From positions 62,001-126,000 of the forward strand of contig CAXAMN010015336.1 in the NCBI GenBank assembly GCA_963970005.1: DNA of 64,000 bases, read 5' to 3'. The translations under genes and the position numbers were made by a program. This document shows positions 46,801 to 51,600 of the stretch, piece after piece. Every line of letters starts with the position of its first letter. Position 1 is the stretch's first letter. The stretch is from Durusdinium trenchii (lineage: Eukaryota > Sar > Dinophyceae > Suessiales > Symbiodiniaceae). Under the pieces are notes generated by a model that made no database searches, was not told where the DNA came from, and saw only the letters and a list, made by a program, of their open reading frames with translations.

Positions 46801-48634
46801 GGTCATTGATTTATCTTCATCATTGAAACACCCAAGACACAGGCATGCAGGAACGGGAAAACCCTGCACACATCTTCTACCTTCACCTCATTCTTCACCA
46901 GTTGGAGGTGGCCAAGAACTACTTCAAATTCTTAATCCCAGACGCTCCATGGGACTGCCATATATGCCGCCCCATTGGCCCCCCTGGCACCACTCCAACT
47001 GATCGGCATATATGGCAGTCCCATTAGTCGTGTCTGGGAATTCATATCTGATTAAGGACGATATACTGTACAGTCCTCGAGGAAAACACCACCCCTCCAA
47101 AAAGCCGTCCGCGGGGTGACCGCGGTGACCGCAGGCGATCCAGAGCATTTTGAGACGTGAGGGCTATCCCAAGCCCTACGAGGCCCTCCGGGACTTAACG
47201 AGGCGCGGAGAGGGGAGTGGAACGGGAGAAGGGAGAAAAAGGAACGTTCAGCACGGCTGGGGGGAGCCATAGATGGGCATAATTAGGGTCAATCCAATGG
47301 TGTCGCAAGAAGAACTTGATTGTTTTGTGAATCACATCCCTACTGCCTTACATCATCTTACATGTTTCGCAGTTACACTCCCTGAAATTGTCATGGAATC
47401 ATGGAAGTTTCTCACATGGCCGGATGAGCATGTTCGACAAACAGGTGATTGGCCCAACATACCTATGCCCTGTTTGGCAGGGAGGCTTCTTGAGTCCGCC
47501 ACAAAAACTCCTGTGCCATCGCACTCGAGCTGTGTTATGGGGGCGGAACAGGTCCGACTGAGCTCGCGTTCCCGCCTTCGTGCTTCGCACCAGTCGCCAG
47601 TGCCGCAGTGTGGATCCGTGCAGCACCGAGCCTCGGAGCAGGGGCCGTGCGGCACCGACGTCGTTTTGCTGCACGGGGAGCACGGCACGTGGAGCGGGGA
47701 AGCTCTTCGGACCTCGGCTGAGCGTCGTTCGGCGCCGGCGCCGGCGGCCAGGACCAACGAAGCCATGACCAAGGAGCTGCTTGGCGGTCTGAAGCGGAAG
47801 GGGTCTGTTGCTTTGGCTCCACTGAATATCTCAAACCATGGGTCACTTGAGTCGTTTGTGTGAGAGAGAGAGAGACCAACAGAGGTTGAAGGACCCTGTC
47901 TAGACAAAGCCAATAAGATATACCCAGGTGCCAGGTCGTGGTGAGGTCTGCGTCGTGTTTCTGCAAGGCACAGGTCTTCCAACAGAGCCTGTAGAAGTTC
48001 AGTCATTCAACCTCTACCAGCCAACTGCCAGGGTCACCAATGGTACCATGTTCGACCTGAAGTAGGGCCCATCAACCGTATACCCAGGTTCCTAGCATCC
48101 CAGTTCCCCCAGTTCGACGTCCCGCCTGGGTGCCCGGTCGCACGTTGGTCATGCCATGTCCACACGAGCGGACGAGCGGGCAGTCTGCCGTCTGACATGA
48201 CCGAGTCATGACATGACCGAGGGTGGTTTTTCAAAGGGGTGAATGGAGGCAGGGATTGCGGTTGCCAGTCCCATGGAGTGTTCGGGTCGTGTTTCAGTGT
48301 TTGTTTCATTGTGTATGGTGAAATGAACAGATTCCATCATGAAGGAGAAGAACACGCACACTAAGACGACTGGGGGTGATGACAATGATCTCTTGTCTGG
48401 TTTGGTGTCTTAAGCCAGGTTCACTAAGTGTATAGGTGCTGCTAATGTCGAAGATGATCTCTTGGATTCATTTGGATTGTCCTCCCACTTCCCTGGTCCG
48501 GTGCTCTCTCCAGGTGCGTTCAACCGCACAACTTAAGGCGCATTCATAGCTTCGTGGACACCTTGAAGGTGGATGACAAGATCAAAGCCGAGCTGAAGAA
48601 AGTCACACCTTACAACTATGTGGGCTACAGCTGA
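19829..48634 (+). CDS. purB: Adenylosuccinate lyase, 22-exon gene
   Basis: Seen: 22 exons listed separately below join to 1335 nt in one frame, giving 444 residues before TGA, close to the 456 of E. coli PurB. Landmarks in order: LTAVAPVDGRY, FSEYGLIRYR, VTNHDVKAVEYF, HFALTSQDINN, AKTHGQPASP (general acid/base His, partial residue 166), KFGGATGNMNAH, YTTQIEHYD, GSSAMPHKVNP (fumarase/aspartase superfamily signature with the catalytic serine loop), VSRLQRDLTEDSTVLRN, YVGYS end. Known: cleaves SAICAR to AICAR and adenylosuccinate to AMP, releasing fumarate, in purine synthesis. Donors: 12 GC, 4 GT, 3 GA, 2 unclear; all 21 acceptors are AG before G. Introns run 58-9008 bp and hold other genes. 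The extreme N-terminus and start codon are not identified upstream of 19829. Confidence 0.95.
19911..20073. repeat. Tandem repeats of TCTCCTAGACCCAGG type
   Basis: About four 18-bp units (CTCTCCTAGACCCAGGGG-like) pass into about three units near 28-32 bp (GAGGGTCTCCTAG, TCTCCTTGACCCAG). Lies in the first intron of the adenylosuccinate lyase gene. Confidence 0.8.
20724..20781 (+). CDS. purB: purB exon 2
   Basis: KNTKGLAEYFSEYGLIRYR. Donor GTGCAT directly after CGC; joined to exon 3 gives RYRVEIEYF. Confidence 0.93.
21182..21274. repeat. Foldback element, family B
   Basis: TACCAGCACCCTTACTGCC at the left faces GGCAGGGAGGGTGCTGGTA at the right. Confidence 0.8.
22384..22466 (+). CDS. purB: purB exon 3
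   Basis: VEIEYFLALMKKLPVGQDLP then ASAAESL. GC donor (GCCTCC); the split codon completes as AGG. Confidence 0.9.
22693..22750 (+). CDS. purB: purB exon 4
   Basis: SIPQKLTLENAREIKDTEK, the helix before the NHDVK block. GC donor (GCGCGC). Confidence 0.88.
23161..23181 (+). CDS. purB: purB exon 5, 21-nt microexon
   Basis: Seven codons, VTNHDVK, an invariant PurB block. Acceptor CTCTAG, GC donor (GCCACC), phase 0 both sides. Confidence 0.9.
24013..24144. repeat. Foldback element, family D, long arms
   Basis: Arms 24020-24041 and 24116-24137 are complementary over 22 bases without mismatch (CAGACACGACCCGTCTGGGA start) and extend outwards with one mismatch to TATATC / GATATA. The loop contains a run of nine C. 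Confidence 0.88.
24388..25293 (+). CDS. Ubiquitin-like domain + BspA-type LRR protein, intronless, nested in purB intron 5
   Basis: 301 codons from ATG to TGA. Residues 1-75 look like a ubiquitin-like fold (MEKTISVLRPSGEVMVLEV start, LKQQIKQ helix, DDTVVNLVFK end strand). From about residue 115 there are seven and a half 23-residue repeats of the pattern AFxxCSSLxxLTIPNSVTHIGx, typical of LRR_5/BspA proteins found in protists and surface proteins of bacteria. No signal peptide or membrane segment, so likely intracellular; binding partner unknown. The frame ends in RSRSRSR, not an LRR, and LRR codons resume in broken form at 25470-25670, so the C-terminus is probably truncated. Being one exon, while its paralogues have an intron, it may be a retrocopy. 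Confidence 0.8.
   Translation: MEKTISVLRPSGEVMVLEVTPEMTGRELKQQIKQRQHWDELTRSTTGVELILRDDHLLANDAKVLDAAVSDDTVVNLVFKPNIVICSNKDAITSLGGIIDSELLLVVKVPTDETHICERAFEGCHTLAKVIIPNSVTHIGNFAFADCSALVSLTIPNSVTQIGDRAFGACSSLSHCAIPNSVTHIGRCAFAACSSLVSVTIPNSLTHIGSHTFASCSSLVNLTIPNSVMHIGDWAFAGCRSLANLTIPDSVTCIGRYAFWGCCSLANLTIPDSVTQIGFGAFKNRSSLKCRSRSRSRSVTR
25470..25670 (+). pseudogene. Broken LRR remnant downstream of 24388 gene
   Basis: Pieces such as AFKDWSSLAALIIPDSV and SFANCSSLTSLSIPDSVT appear in shifting frames. Same repeat type as the gene upstream; likely its lost 3' end after an insertion or deletion near 25250. Confidence 0.65.
25869..25962. repeat. Foldback element, family B
   Basis: Starts TACCAGGACCCTCCAAGAGG and ends AGGTTCTGGTA. 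The interior GGCCTCTTAGAGATTA links it to family F. Confidence 0.65.
26512..26568 (+). CDS. purB: purB exon 6
   Basis: AVEYFIKKRFDELGLDKYK continues NHDVK across a 3330-bp intron that contains the gene at 24388. GC donor (GCCACC). Confidence 0.93.
26692..26874. repeat. Family A foldback interrupted by a family B foldback
   Basis: Outer parts CCAAGAGAGGTTAAGTGACC and ACATATGGGATGGGCGACC with CCTCTCTAGGG match the uninterrupted family A copy at 37996. Between them lies a complete family B element (26717-26810) flanked on both sides by GAAC. Confidence 0.85.
26912..26998. repeat. Family F repeat, copy at 26.9 kb
   Basis: Partner of 7382-7464; identical over blocks longer than 25 bases around GGTTATATAAGGGGTGTCC. 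Confidence 0.75.
28115..28199. repeat. Foldback element, family B
   Basis: TACCAGCACCCTCCAACAGG faces CCTGTCGGAGGGTCCTGGTA. Confidence 0.8.
28294..28323 (+). CDS. purB: purB exon 7
   Basis: EWVHFALTSQ, ten codons, the first half of the HFxxTSxDIN block. GA donor (GAGAAG). Confidence 0.9.
28634..28726. repeat. Foldback element, family B
   Basis: ACCTGGACCATCCAATGGGT faces ACCCAGACAGGATGGTCCTGGTA; inner AGTGTAGGGTAGGGTAGTCC resembles the copy at 26717 in reverse. Confidence 0.7.
29382..29507. repeat. Foldback element, family E
   Basis: Ends CCCAGACGCTCC and GCGTCTGGG. Carries the internal phrase ATTTGAGACCCCTGACCCCT and two CCCTCCATATGAGGG-type subunits, one altered. Confidence 0.8.
29610..29703 (+). 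CDS. purB: purB exon 8
   Basis: DINNTATPMLMRDAIFRSYV and following helix. GC donor (GCCCGG), codon split after first base. Confidence 0.95.
29996..30129. repeat. Family A foldback interrupted by a family B foldback
   Basis: Outer sequence matches the element at 172-265 (GACCTGAACTAGGACCC and AGATAGTCTAGTTC). A family B hairpin occupies 30041-30092 (TACCAGCACCCTCCAACAGG / CCTGTTGAAAGGTGCTGGTA). Confidence 0.8.
30257..30342 (+). CDS. purB: purB exon 9 (active-site His)
   Basis: KLPEWDMPMLAKTHGQPASP then TNLAKEFK. The THGQPA histidine is the catalytic base of the family. GC donor; the next intron is only 58 bp. Confidence 0.96.
30401..30445 (+). CDS. purB: purB exon 10
   Basis: VFIERIEGQLKLLKQ. 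Acceptor TTTTCAG, GT donor (GTGGGT). Confidence 0.93.
30887..30927 (+). CDS. purB: purB exon 11
   Basis: VPHSCKFGGATGN plus AT; the KFGGATGN block of PurB. GC donor (GCGCCT), split Met codon. Confidence 0.93.
30968..31079. repeat. Foldback element, family E
   Basis: CCCAGACGCTCCAAACAGCC start, GCGTCTGGG end, two tandem CCCTCCATATGAGGGTCCGA subunits. Confidence 0.85.
31184..31273. repeat. Foldback element, family A
   Basis: CCAAGAGAGGTGAATAGCCC start and CTCAACCTCTCTTGG end; interior identical in long blocks to 2601-2689. Confidence 0.85.
31729..31812 (+). CDS. purB: purB exon 12
   Basis: Completes M, then NAHLVTFPDIDWRSFANEFC and TESLGLQ plus AG. The donor reads AC when the reading frame is kept. 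Confidence 0.92.
32425..32470 (+). CDS. purB: purB exon 13
   Basis: YTTQIEHYDNMGAIF, the conserved TTQIExHD block. GT donor. Confidence 0.95.
32908..32960 (+). CDS. purB: purB exon 14
   Basis: DGIKRLNTILLDLCRDV plus TG. GA donor (GATGCC) opens the 9008-bp intron holding two LRR genes. Confidence 0.94.
33876..34088 (+). pseudogene. Ubiquitin-like exon of LRR gene 2, 5' end damaged
   Basis: From GGK the frame reads a ubiquitin-like domain: SPDTTIGEFKRELKELQDFE, VKVILGETELVDNDET, SPDAVLHVCFT. Compared with the paralogue at 38628 the first residues are disrupted: an in-frame TAG lies six codons upstream and no aligned start codon remains, although ATGCTCTCCGTT survives further upstream at about 33829. 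The GT donor after TTCACG would join exon 2 at 35453 in phase 0. Together with 35453-36628 this forms a two-exon gene inside purB intron 14. Either a pseudogene or a gene relying on another start or exon. Confidence 0.7.
34480..34562. repeat. Foldback element, family A
   Basis: CCAAGAGAGGTTAAGTGACC start, TTCAACCTCTATAGG end. Sits in the intron of LRR gene 2. Confidence 0.8.
35453..36628 (+). CDS. BspA-type LRR exon of gene 2
   Basis: Reads VRSVECSRAEE, an acidic stretch, DFEDLFMVNI, then about thirteen 23-residue repeats (AFSGCxSLTSLTIPDSVTxIGx); one repeat lacks a residue. Acceptor GCTAAG before GTG. An open frame also extends upstream to ATG 35420, but the block shared with 40832 starts at 35453. 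The frame ends when five extra bases (TGCTG) interrupt GGTTGCAG-TACATT near 36612; LRR-like codons continue out of frame to about 36740, so the 3' end has decayed. The repeats are 69-bp DNA repeats and explain the long antisense frames here. Confidence 0.8.
   Translation: MRSVECSRAEEVTGRLGRRTDFEEQEDVEEDLDTAFPSEAPKDFEDLFMVNIQGVAAIEPEAFCFCTLVGRVTISPFVTEIGESAFFCCRSLISLTIPHSVTKIGAAAFSGCNSLTSLTIPDSVTDIGKAAFSGCRSLTNLLISHSVRKIGLSTFSGSSSLISLVLPDSVIEIGPSAFSGSSSLTSLVLPDSVTKIGPSAFYGCRSLTSLTIPDSVAEIGPDAFSGCRSLTSLVISHSAVEIGQSAFSGSSSLTSLVIPDSVKIGPSAFYGCSSLTRLIIPDSMTEIGPSTFSHCRSLTSLTIPDSVTKIGPRAFSHCSSLTSLVIPNSMTKIEPNTFCDCSSLTSLKIPDSVTEIGEGAFDGCSTLTSLTIPDSVTEIGEGAFGGCSAVH
36741..37491. other. No gene recognised between LRR gene 2 and next foldback
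   Basis: About 750 bases inside purB intron 14 with a short A/T-rich stretch (37040-37120) and no family repeat or domain. Confidence 0.4.
37492..37584. repeat. Foldback element, family B
   Basis: TACCAGCACCCTCCAACAGG faces CCTGTTGGAAGGTGCTGGTA; perfect apart from one base. Confidence 0.88.
37730..37839. repeat. Foldback element, family E
   Basis: CCCAGACGCTCATGGGCCCT start, GAGCGTCTGGG end; two tandem CCCTCATATGGAGGGGTC subunits. Confidence 0.88.
37996..38081. repeat. Foldback element, family A
   Basis: CCAAGAGAGGTTGAGTGACC start, CTTCAACCTCTCTAGGG end; uninterrupted reference for the broken copy at 26692. Confidence 0.85.
38628..41488 (+). CDS. Ubiquitin-like + BspA-type LRR protein, two-exon gene 3, nested in purB intron 14
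   Basis: Exon 1 is 38628-38864 (ATG, MLSIDVFSGGKTTALEVSPD; helix TIGEFKRELKELQ; end strand ILQVCFT). Exon 2 is 40832-41488 (VHSVECSRAEELSDEELGRL, acidic run, DFEDLFVVQI, then about five and a half 23-residue LRRs and a short unrelated tail to stop). A GT donor after ACG and an acceptor CTTGAG before GTC join in phase 0 to give 297 residues, close to the 301 of the intronless paralogue. The join is supported by that paralogue: FTVHSVECS aligns with FKPNIVICS. No damage is visible, so this is the best candidate for a functional member. The intron (1967 bp) contains foldback elements of families B, C, A and E. Confidence 0.75.
38935..39079. repeat. Family C foldback interrupted by a family B foldback
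   Basis: CCCAGACACTATGTATGG at the left and TGGAGTGTCTGG at the right are family C ends. Between CATACAT and GGAGTG lies a family B element (38989-39071) whose arms match over 29 of 30 bases. Confidence 0.85.
39428..39488. repeat. Partial family B element
   Basis: TACCAGCACCCTCCAACAGG start but a different right end (GTGAAGTCGGGTTCTGGT), like the end seen at 46400 and 50040. Confidence 0.55.
39630..39730. repeat. Foldback element, family A
   Basis: CCAAGAGAGGTTTTT start, AAAAACCTCTCTTGG end; interior diverged. Confidence 0.8.
39944..40016. repeat. Foldback element, family E, short form
   Basis: Same ends and interior as 37730 but only one CCCTCATATGGAGGGGTC subunit and no AAGGGCTGTTTG block. 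Confidence 0.85.
41969..42026 (+). CDS. purB: purB exon 15 (signature, first half)
   Basis: Completes W, then YVSMEYFKQKIVAGEVGSS; the GSS of the superfamily signature ends the exon exactly. GC donor (GCCCCT). Confidence 0.95.
42193..42223. repeat. AT microsatellite
   Basis: Run of alternating T and A (TATAATATATATTATATATA and on) in purB intron 15. Confidence 0.9.
42424..42458 (+). CDS. purB: purB exon 16 (signature, second half)
   Basis: AMPHKVNPIDF plus GA. GA donor (GACGCT). Joined to exon 15 gives GSSAMPHKVNP. Confidence 0.96.
42981..43073. repeat. Foldback element, family B, near-identical to 26717
   Basis: 93 bases; differs from 26717-26810 by one missing T and one C/T change. Ends TACCAGGACCCTCC / GGAGGGTCCTGGTA. 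Confidence 0.92.
43111..43144 (+). CDS. purB: purB exon 17
   Basis: Completes E, then NAEGNLGFANA. GC donor (GCTTGG). Confidence 0.93.
43835..43893. repeat. GTT/CTT microsatellite
   Basis: (GTT)n passes into (CTT)n with a few interruptions; gives artificial poly-Val/Leu and Lys/Asn runs in long frames that overlap purB exon 18. Confidence 0.92.
44073..44135 (+). CDS. purB: purB exon 18
   Basis: AMLEHLAQKLPVSRLQRDLT plus E. The donor reads CC if GAG is kept; GAG is also the last three intron bases, so the cut is ambiguous. Confidence 0.93.
44817..45195 (+). pseudogene. Decayed BspA-type LRR relic in purB intron 18
   Basis: Starts GDGAFAACVFVTNLTIPDSV, THIEGQALAGCTALANLTIP, then loses frame repeatedly while IPDSVTHI-like and YAFASCSSLAIL-like codons persist. 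Closest in wording to the intronless gene at 24388 (DSVTHIG). No ubiquitin-like part seen. Confidence 0.75.
45409..45554. repeat. Family E/D-like element, diverged
   Basis: Bounded by ACCCAGACGCGACCC and GGAGCGTCTGGGT, with GGTCAAAGGGGTCGGACCC inside. Confidence 0.5.
45903..46001 (+). CDS. purB: purB exon 19
   Basis: DSTVLRNVGLPLAHTAIALS then SLQRGLGKLLVNK. GC donor (GCCCTT). Confidence 0.96.
46229..46440. repeat. Family D element interrupted by a family B element
   Basis: Left part CCCAGACGCGACCAGTTTGG to GGCGGCAGAACTATGGCA; right part TATGGCAGTCCCATGGAGTG. The insert has ACCAGGACCCTC and GGGTCCAGGTA ends. TATGGCA flanks both sides and may be the target duplication. Confidence 0.75.
46520..46567 (+). 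CDS. purB: purB exon 20
   Basis: AAVEADLEGNWAVVAE. Acceptor GTGGCAG, GC donor (GCGAAG). Confidence 0.93.
46936..47039. repeat. Foldback element, family D
   Basis: Arms GGGACTGCCATATATGCCG at 46951-46969 and its exact complement at 47004-47022 (19 bases), inside TCCCAGACGCTCC / TGTCTGGGA ends. Located in purB intron 20. Confidence 0.9.
47135..47202 (+). CDS. purB: purB exon 21
   Basis: AIQSILRREGYPKPYEALRD then LT plus AG. Acceptor ACCGCAG, GC donor (GCGCGG). Confidence 0.94.
48514..48634 (+). CDS. purB: purB exon 22 (C-terminus)
   Basis: Ends IHSFVDTLKVDDKIKAELKK then VTPYNYVGYS and TGA, matching the C-terminal TPxxYIG region of PurB. Acceptor CTCCAG. Confidence 0.95.
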
Positions 48635-51600
48635 GGCTTCCACCCCCCGAACCTTGCCGTTTTGGCACTTGTCAGCCAACACCTACACACAAAACCGAGG
48701 GTAAAGCCGTAGAGCTAAGCAGCAAATGGCACTCCAAACAAGTCTTGACACTTTTATTCAGAAGATGCTTGACTGCAGACAAGCTACATGACTAGACAAG
48801 ATATGATAAGTATAGATAAGTGATCAACCATTTTCAGACAACTGGCCTTGTTCGGTCGACACCACATATATCTCACAATCAGAGGATTATGAACACATCC
48901 TGTGCTGCTTTTCAGAATTGTCCAACTGGATCGCCATAGATGTCCGGCGCCATGTGGTCATCCAAATACACATGAACACTTGAAATCCAAGCCAGCCAAC
49001 TTCCAAGCCGATCAGCCTGTAGCTTGCGTAGCTATGCGTAGCTCGGGTTGTGGGCTTTCCACTCTTGGCACCGGCGAGTTGTGTTTTTGGGCGGTGCGCG
49101 TTTGGCTATGTTTGGGTCTTGCCAGGCAGCATAAGAACCTGACAATGTAAGGAGCTGGTTGAATTCGGTTGAATGGGACGAACCACTATGATGAAACCCT
49201 AATAGATCCTTGGACCCTCCTTAGAAGGGGTTGAACCCTCTATAACAAGGGTTTGTACCCTCCAAACCCTCGTTGTTGAGGGTGCGGATCCTTAGGGTAT
49301 ATATACATTATATAGTTTTCTTTTAGGCACATGTCAAGTGTGACTGCTGTGCCGGTCTTGTGTAGAATAGACATACAGCGACATCACGTCTCCCACCTTT
49401 GGGCTGTTGTCGAAAAGTCCACAGAAAATGCCTTGCTTTGATCCCAATGGTGTAGCTGTGTAGTCAACAAGGTGGCTCAACTTTTCCTTATACATGTTTC
49501 TTTGGGGTAGTATCACAAACTTGGACACCGCAATTTTATGGCTTGGGGTGAGCCACTGTGAGAAGCACGGATGGCATATGAGGCACTATGGCATGATTAA
49601 TGAGTTGTTTTTTCTTGTTCGGAGCCTTGACAGTTTGAGTTGTTCCCCTTTTTAAAGCAATCCAAAAAGCTGAGAATTGTGGTCACAATCAGGGTAGAAA
49701 CATATCTGACATTATCTGAGTGTGTCCATGGAAGTTTCTCTTGGTTTACCCAGTTTACCCTGGCATGGGAAGCAGACTGCGGCAGACAACGCCTTTGGGG
49801 CCGTATGCCAGACTGCCAGACGACCCATACATAGCCATGCTGCTTATCTCGTGCGGCTCCACCTGATGAGATCACGATGAATTCAATGGACGTCATGCTG
49901 CAGAAATAATGATGAACATCCTGCAACACCTAGTGCAGCACTCTATAGAGACTACCAGCACTCGACTTCACAGGTCATCACCTGCAACTTTAAAGTTTGC
50001 AAAAACCACCATTTCGGAGACCTGTAGAGTCGGGTGCTGGTAGAGGAATGGAGGATCTCTTTGGTCTTTTTTGGGTTTTGTTTGGATCTTTCTTTCTTCA
50101 GCTGTTTCAACGGCACTTTTCTATAGGTCATACCAATCATTGATCAGTTGAGATTCTGGAACGTCTAGAACCAGAGATCTTCGCACCACAGATCTTCGCG
50201 CAACAGTCCCTTCAGGTCCGGTCTGACCTAGTAGAGCCTGGTCCTGCATAGCCCGCATGGAGTCGTGTTTTTGTATGTCATCTCCAGACACAAATGTGGT
50301 CAGGAACTCCTGACCTGGTTAAGGAGTTTCATGTGTCAGGGTCCACCCTGAGCAAGGAGCACCCTAGGGTAGCCTTCAAAGAGCATTTAAAGCAATGGTT
50401 GACCTGGTTTTGTAGTCTAAAATCCTTAGTCAAACAAGGGTTCTATATAGATGTAGAACAAGATGTAGGACACAAACCACTGGCTTAGTGTAAGTCTAGG
50501 TGTGCCCCGAAAAAAGAACAATTGGTTTTTGGAGGCCTTTTTCTGATGTTGTAGACAATGCAAAGATCATGCCCGATGCTGGTGATGAGTGGTTCACCAT
50601 CGGTGGAGTCTTGCGGTGGCTGCAATTCTGGTCCTATCCACGCGGCTTTTGGGAGAGTTCACGTTCATTGCCAGTGTCACCCAGGATCTTTTGACCAGTT
50701 TTAGTGGAACGAAGGATCCAGTTGTTTGCAAACACCGCGCACGTTTTTGGGGAGCTTTGTGACTGGTTGCACGTGAGCTACGCTTGCATGCAAGATGCTT
50801 TTGAAGCTTAGACGAGATCATCAAAGCACCTGTCAAACATACAGCATGCTGATGTAAGTCATGAGAAGAGCAGCACTTGCTCAATTGAGCCGTTTTTTTC
50901 TATCTATGGATGTTGTTTATTAATTATTGTTTTTTTCTTTTAACGAAGGCAGACGATCGTGTTTCTAGGTTAAAACGGTCAAACGGTTCAACCGTTTAGC
51001 TAGCCTCATGGTTGTTGGGTGCACACCGGACTTCGCCCCGATGGTGGTTTTTTCTTTCCATGAGACCGGTCAGTGCAAAGCTCCAGCCAACCGTCAAGTC
51101 TTTTGGACCTCTCTCTCCGACCGGAGGTCGGGGGCTCGTCTCTCAGCCGTTCACTTCGCCGGTCTCCGAGCAGCGGTCGGTGGCGGTCGGTGGCGTGAAA
51201 AGCATGGCGGGACGAAGGGGCCGGGGAGGCTCGGTGCCTTAACCAGGCGACGGAACGGTGGCGAAGCGGTACAGTATATAGAGCTGGCAGACGAGCTGGG
51301 GGGTGGTGGAGACGAAGGGCTGCGTGTCTCTTTTGTTGACTCAAACTCTTTGAAGTTTGAAGGCATTGGTCGTTCTAATGACTGTGATCGGTTTCAGCCG
51401 ATTCAGATGTTCTCGGTCTCAATAGATGTTGGTGCCCACAACACTTGCCGGTCCTGCATTGACCTCTTTTCAATAACCACCCTTATTGATCTTTATTTAT
51501 TGTATGTAAATTTACTGCCATCCAAAACAATTACAGTCTTTGCTGAATTGGCTACTGTCGTGCAAAGTGCCCGTCGCCCAACGTCTAACACAGCCGCGCT

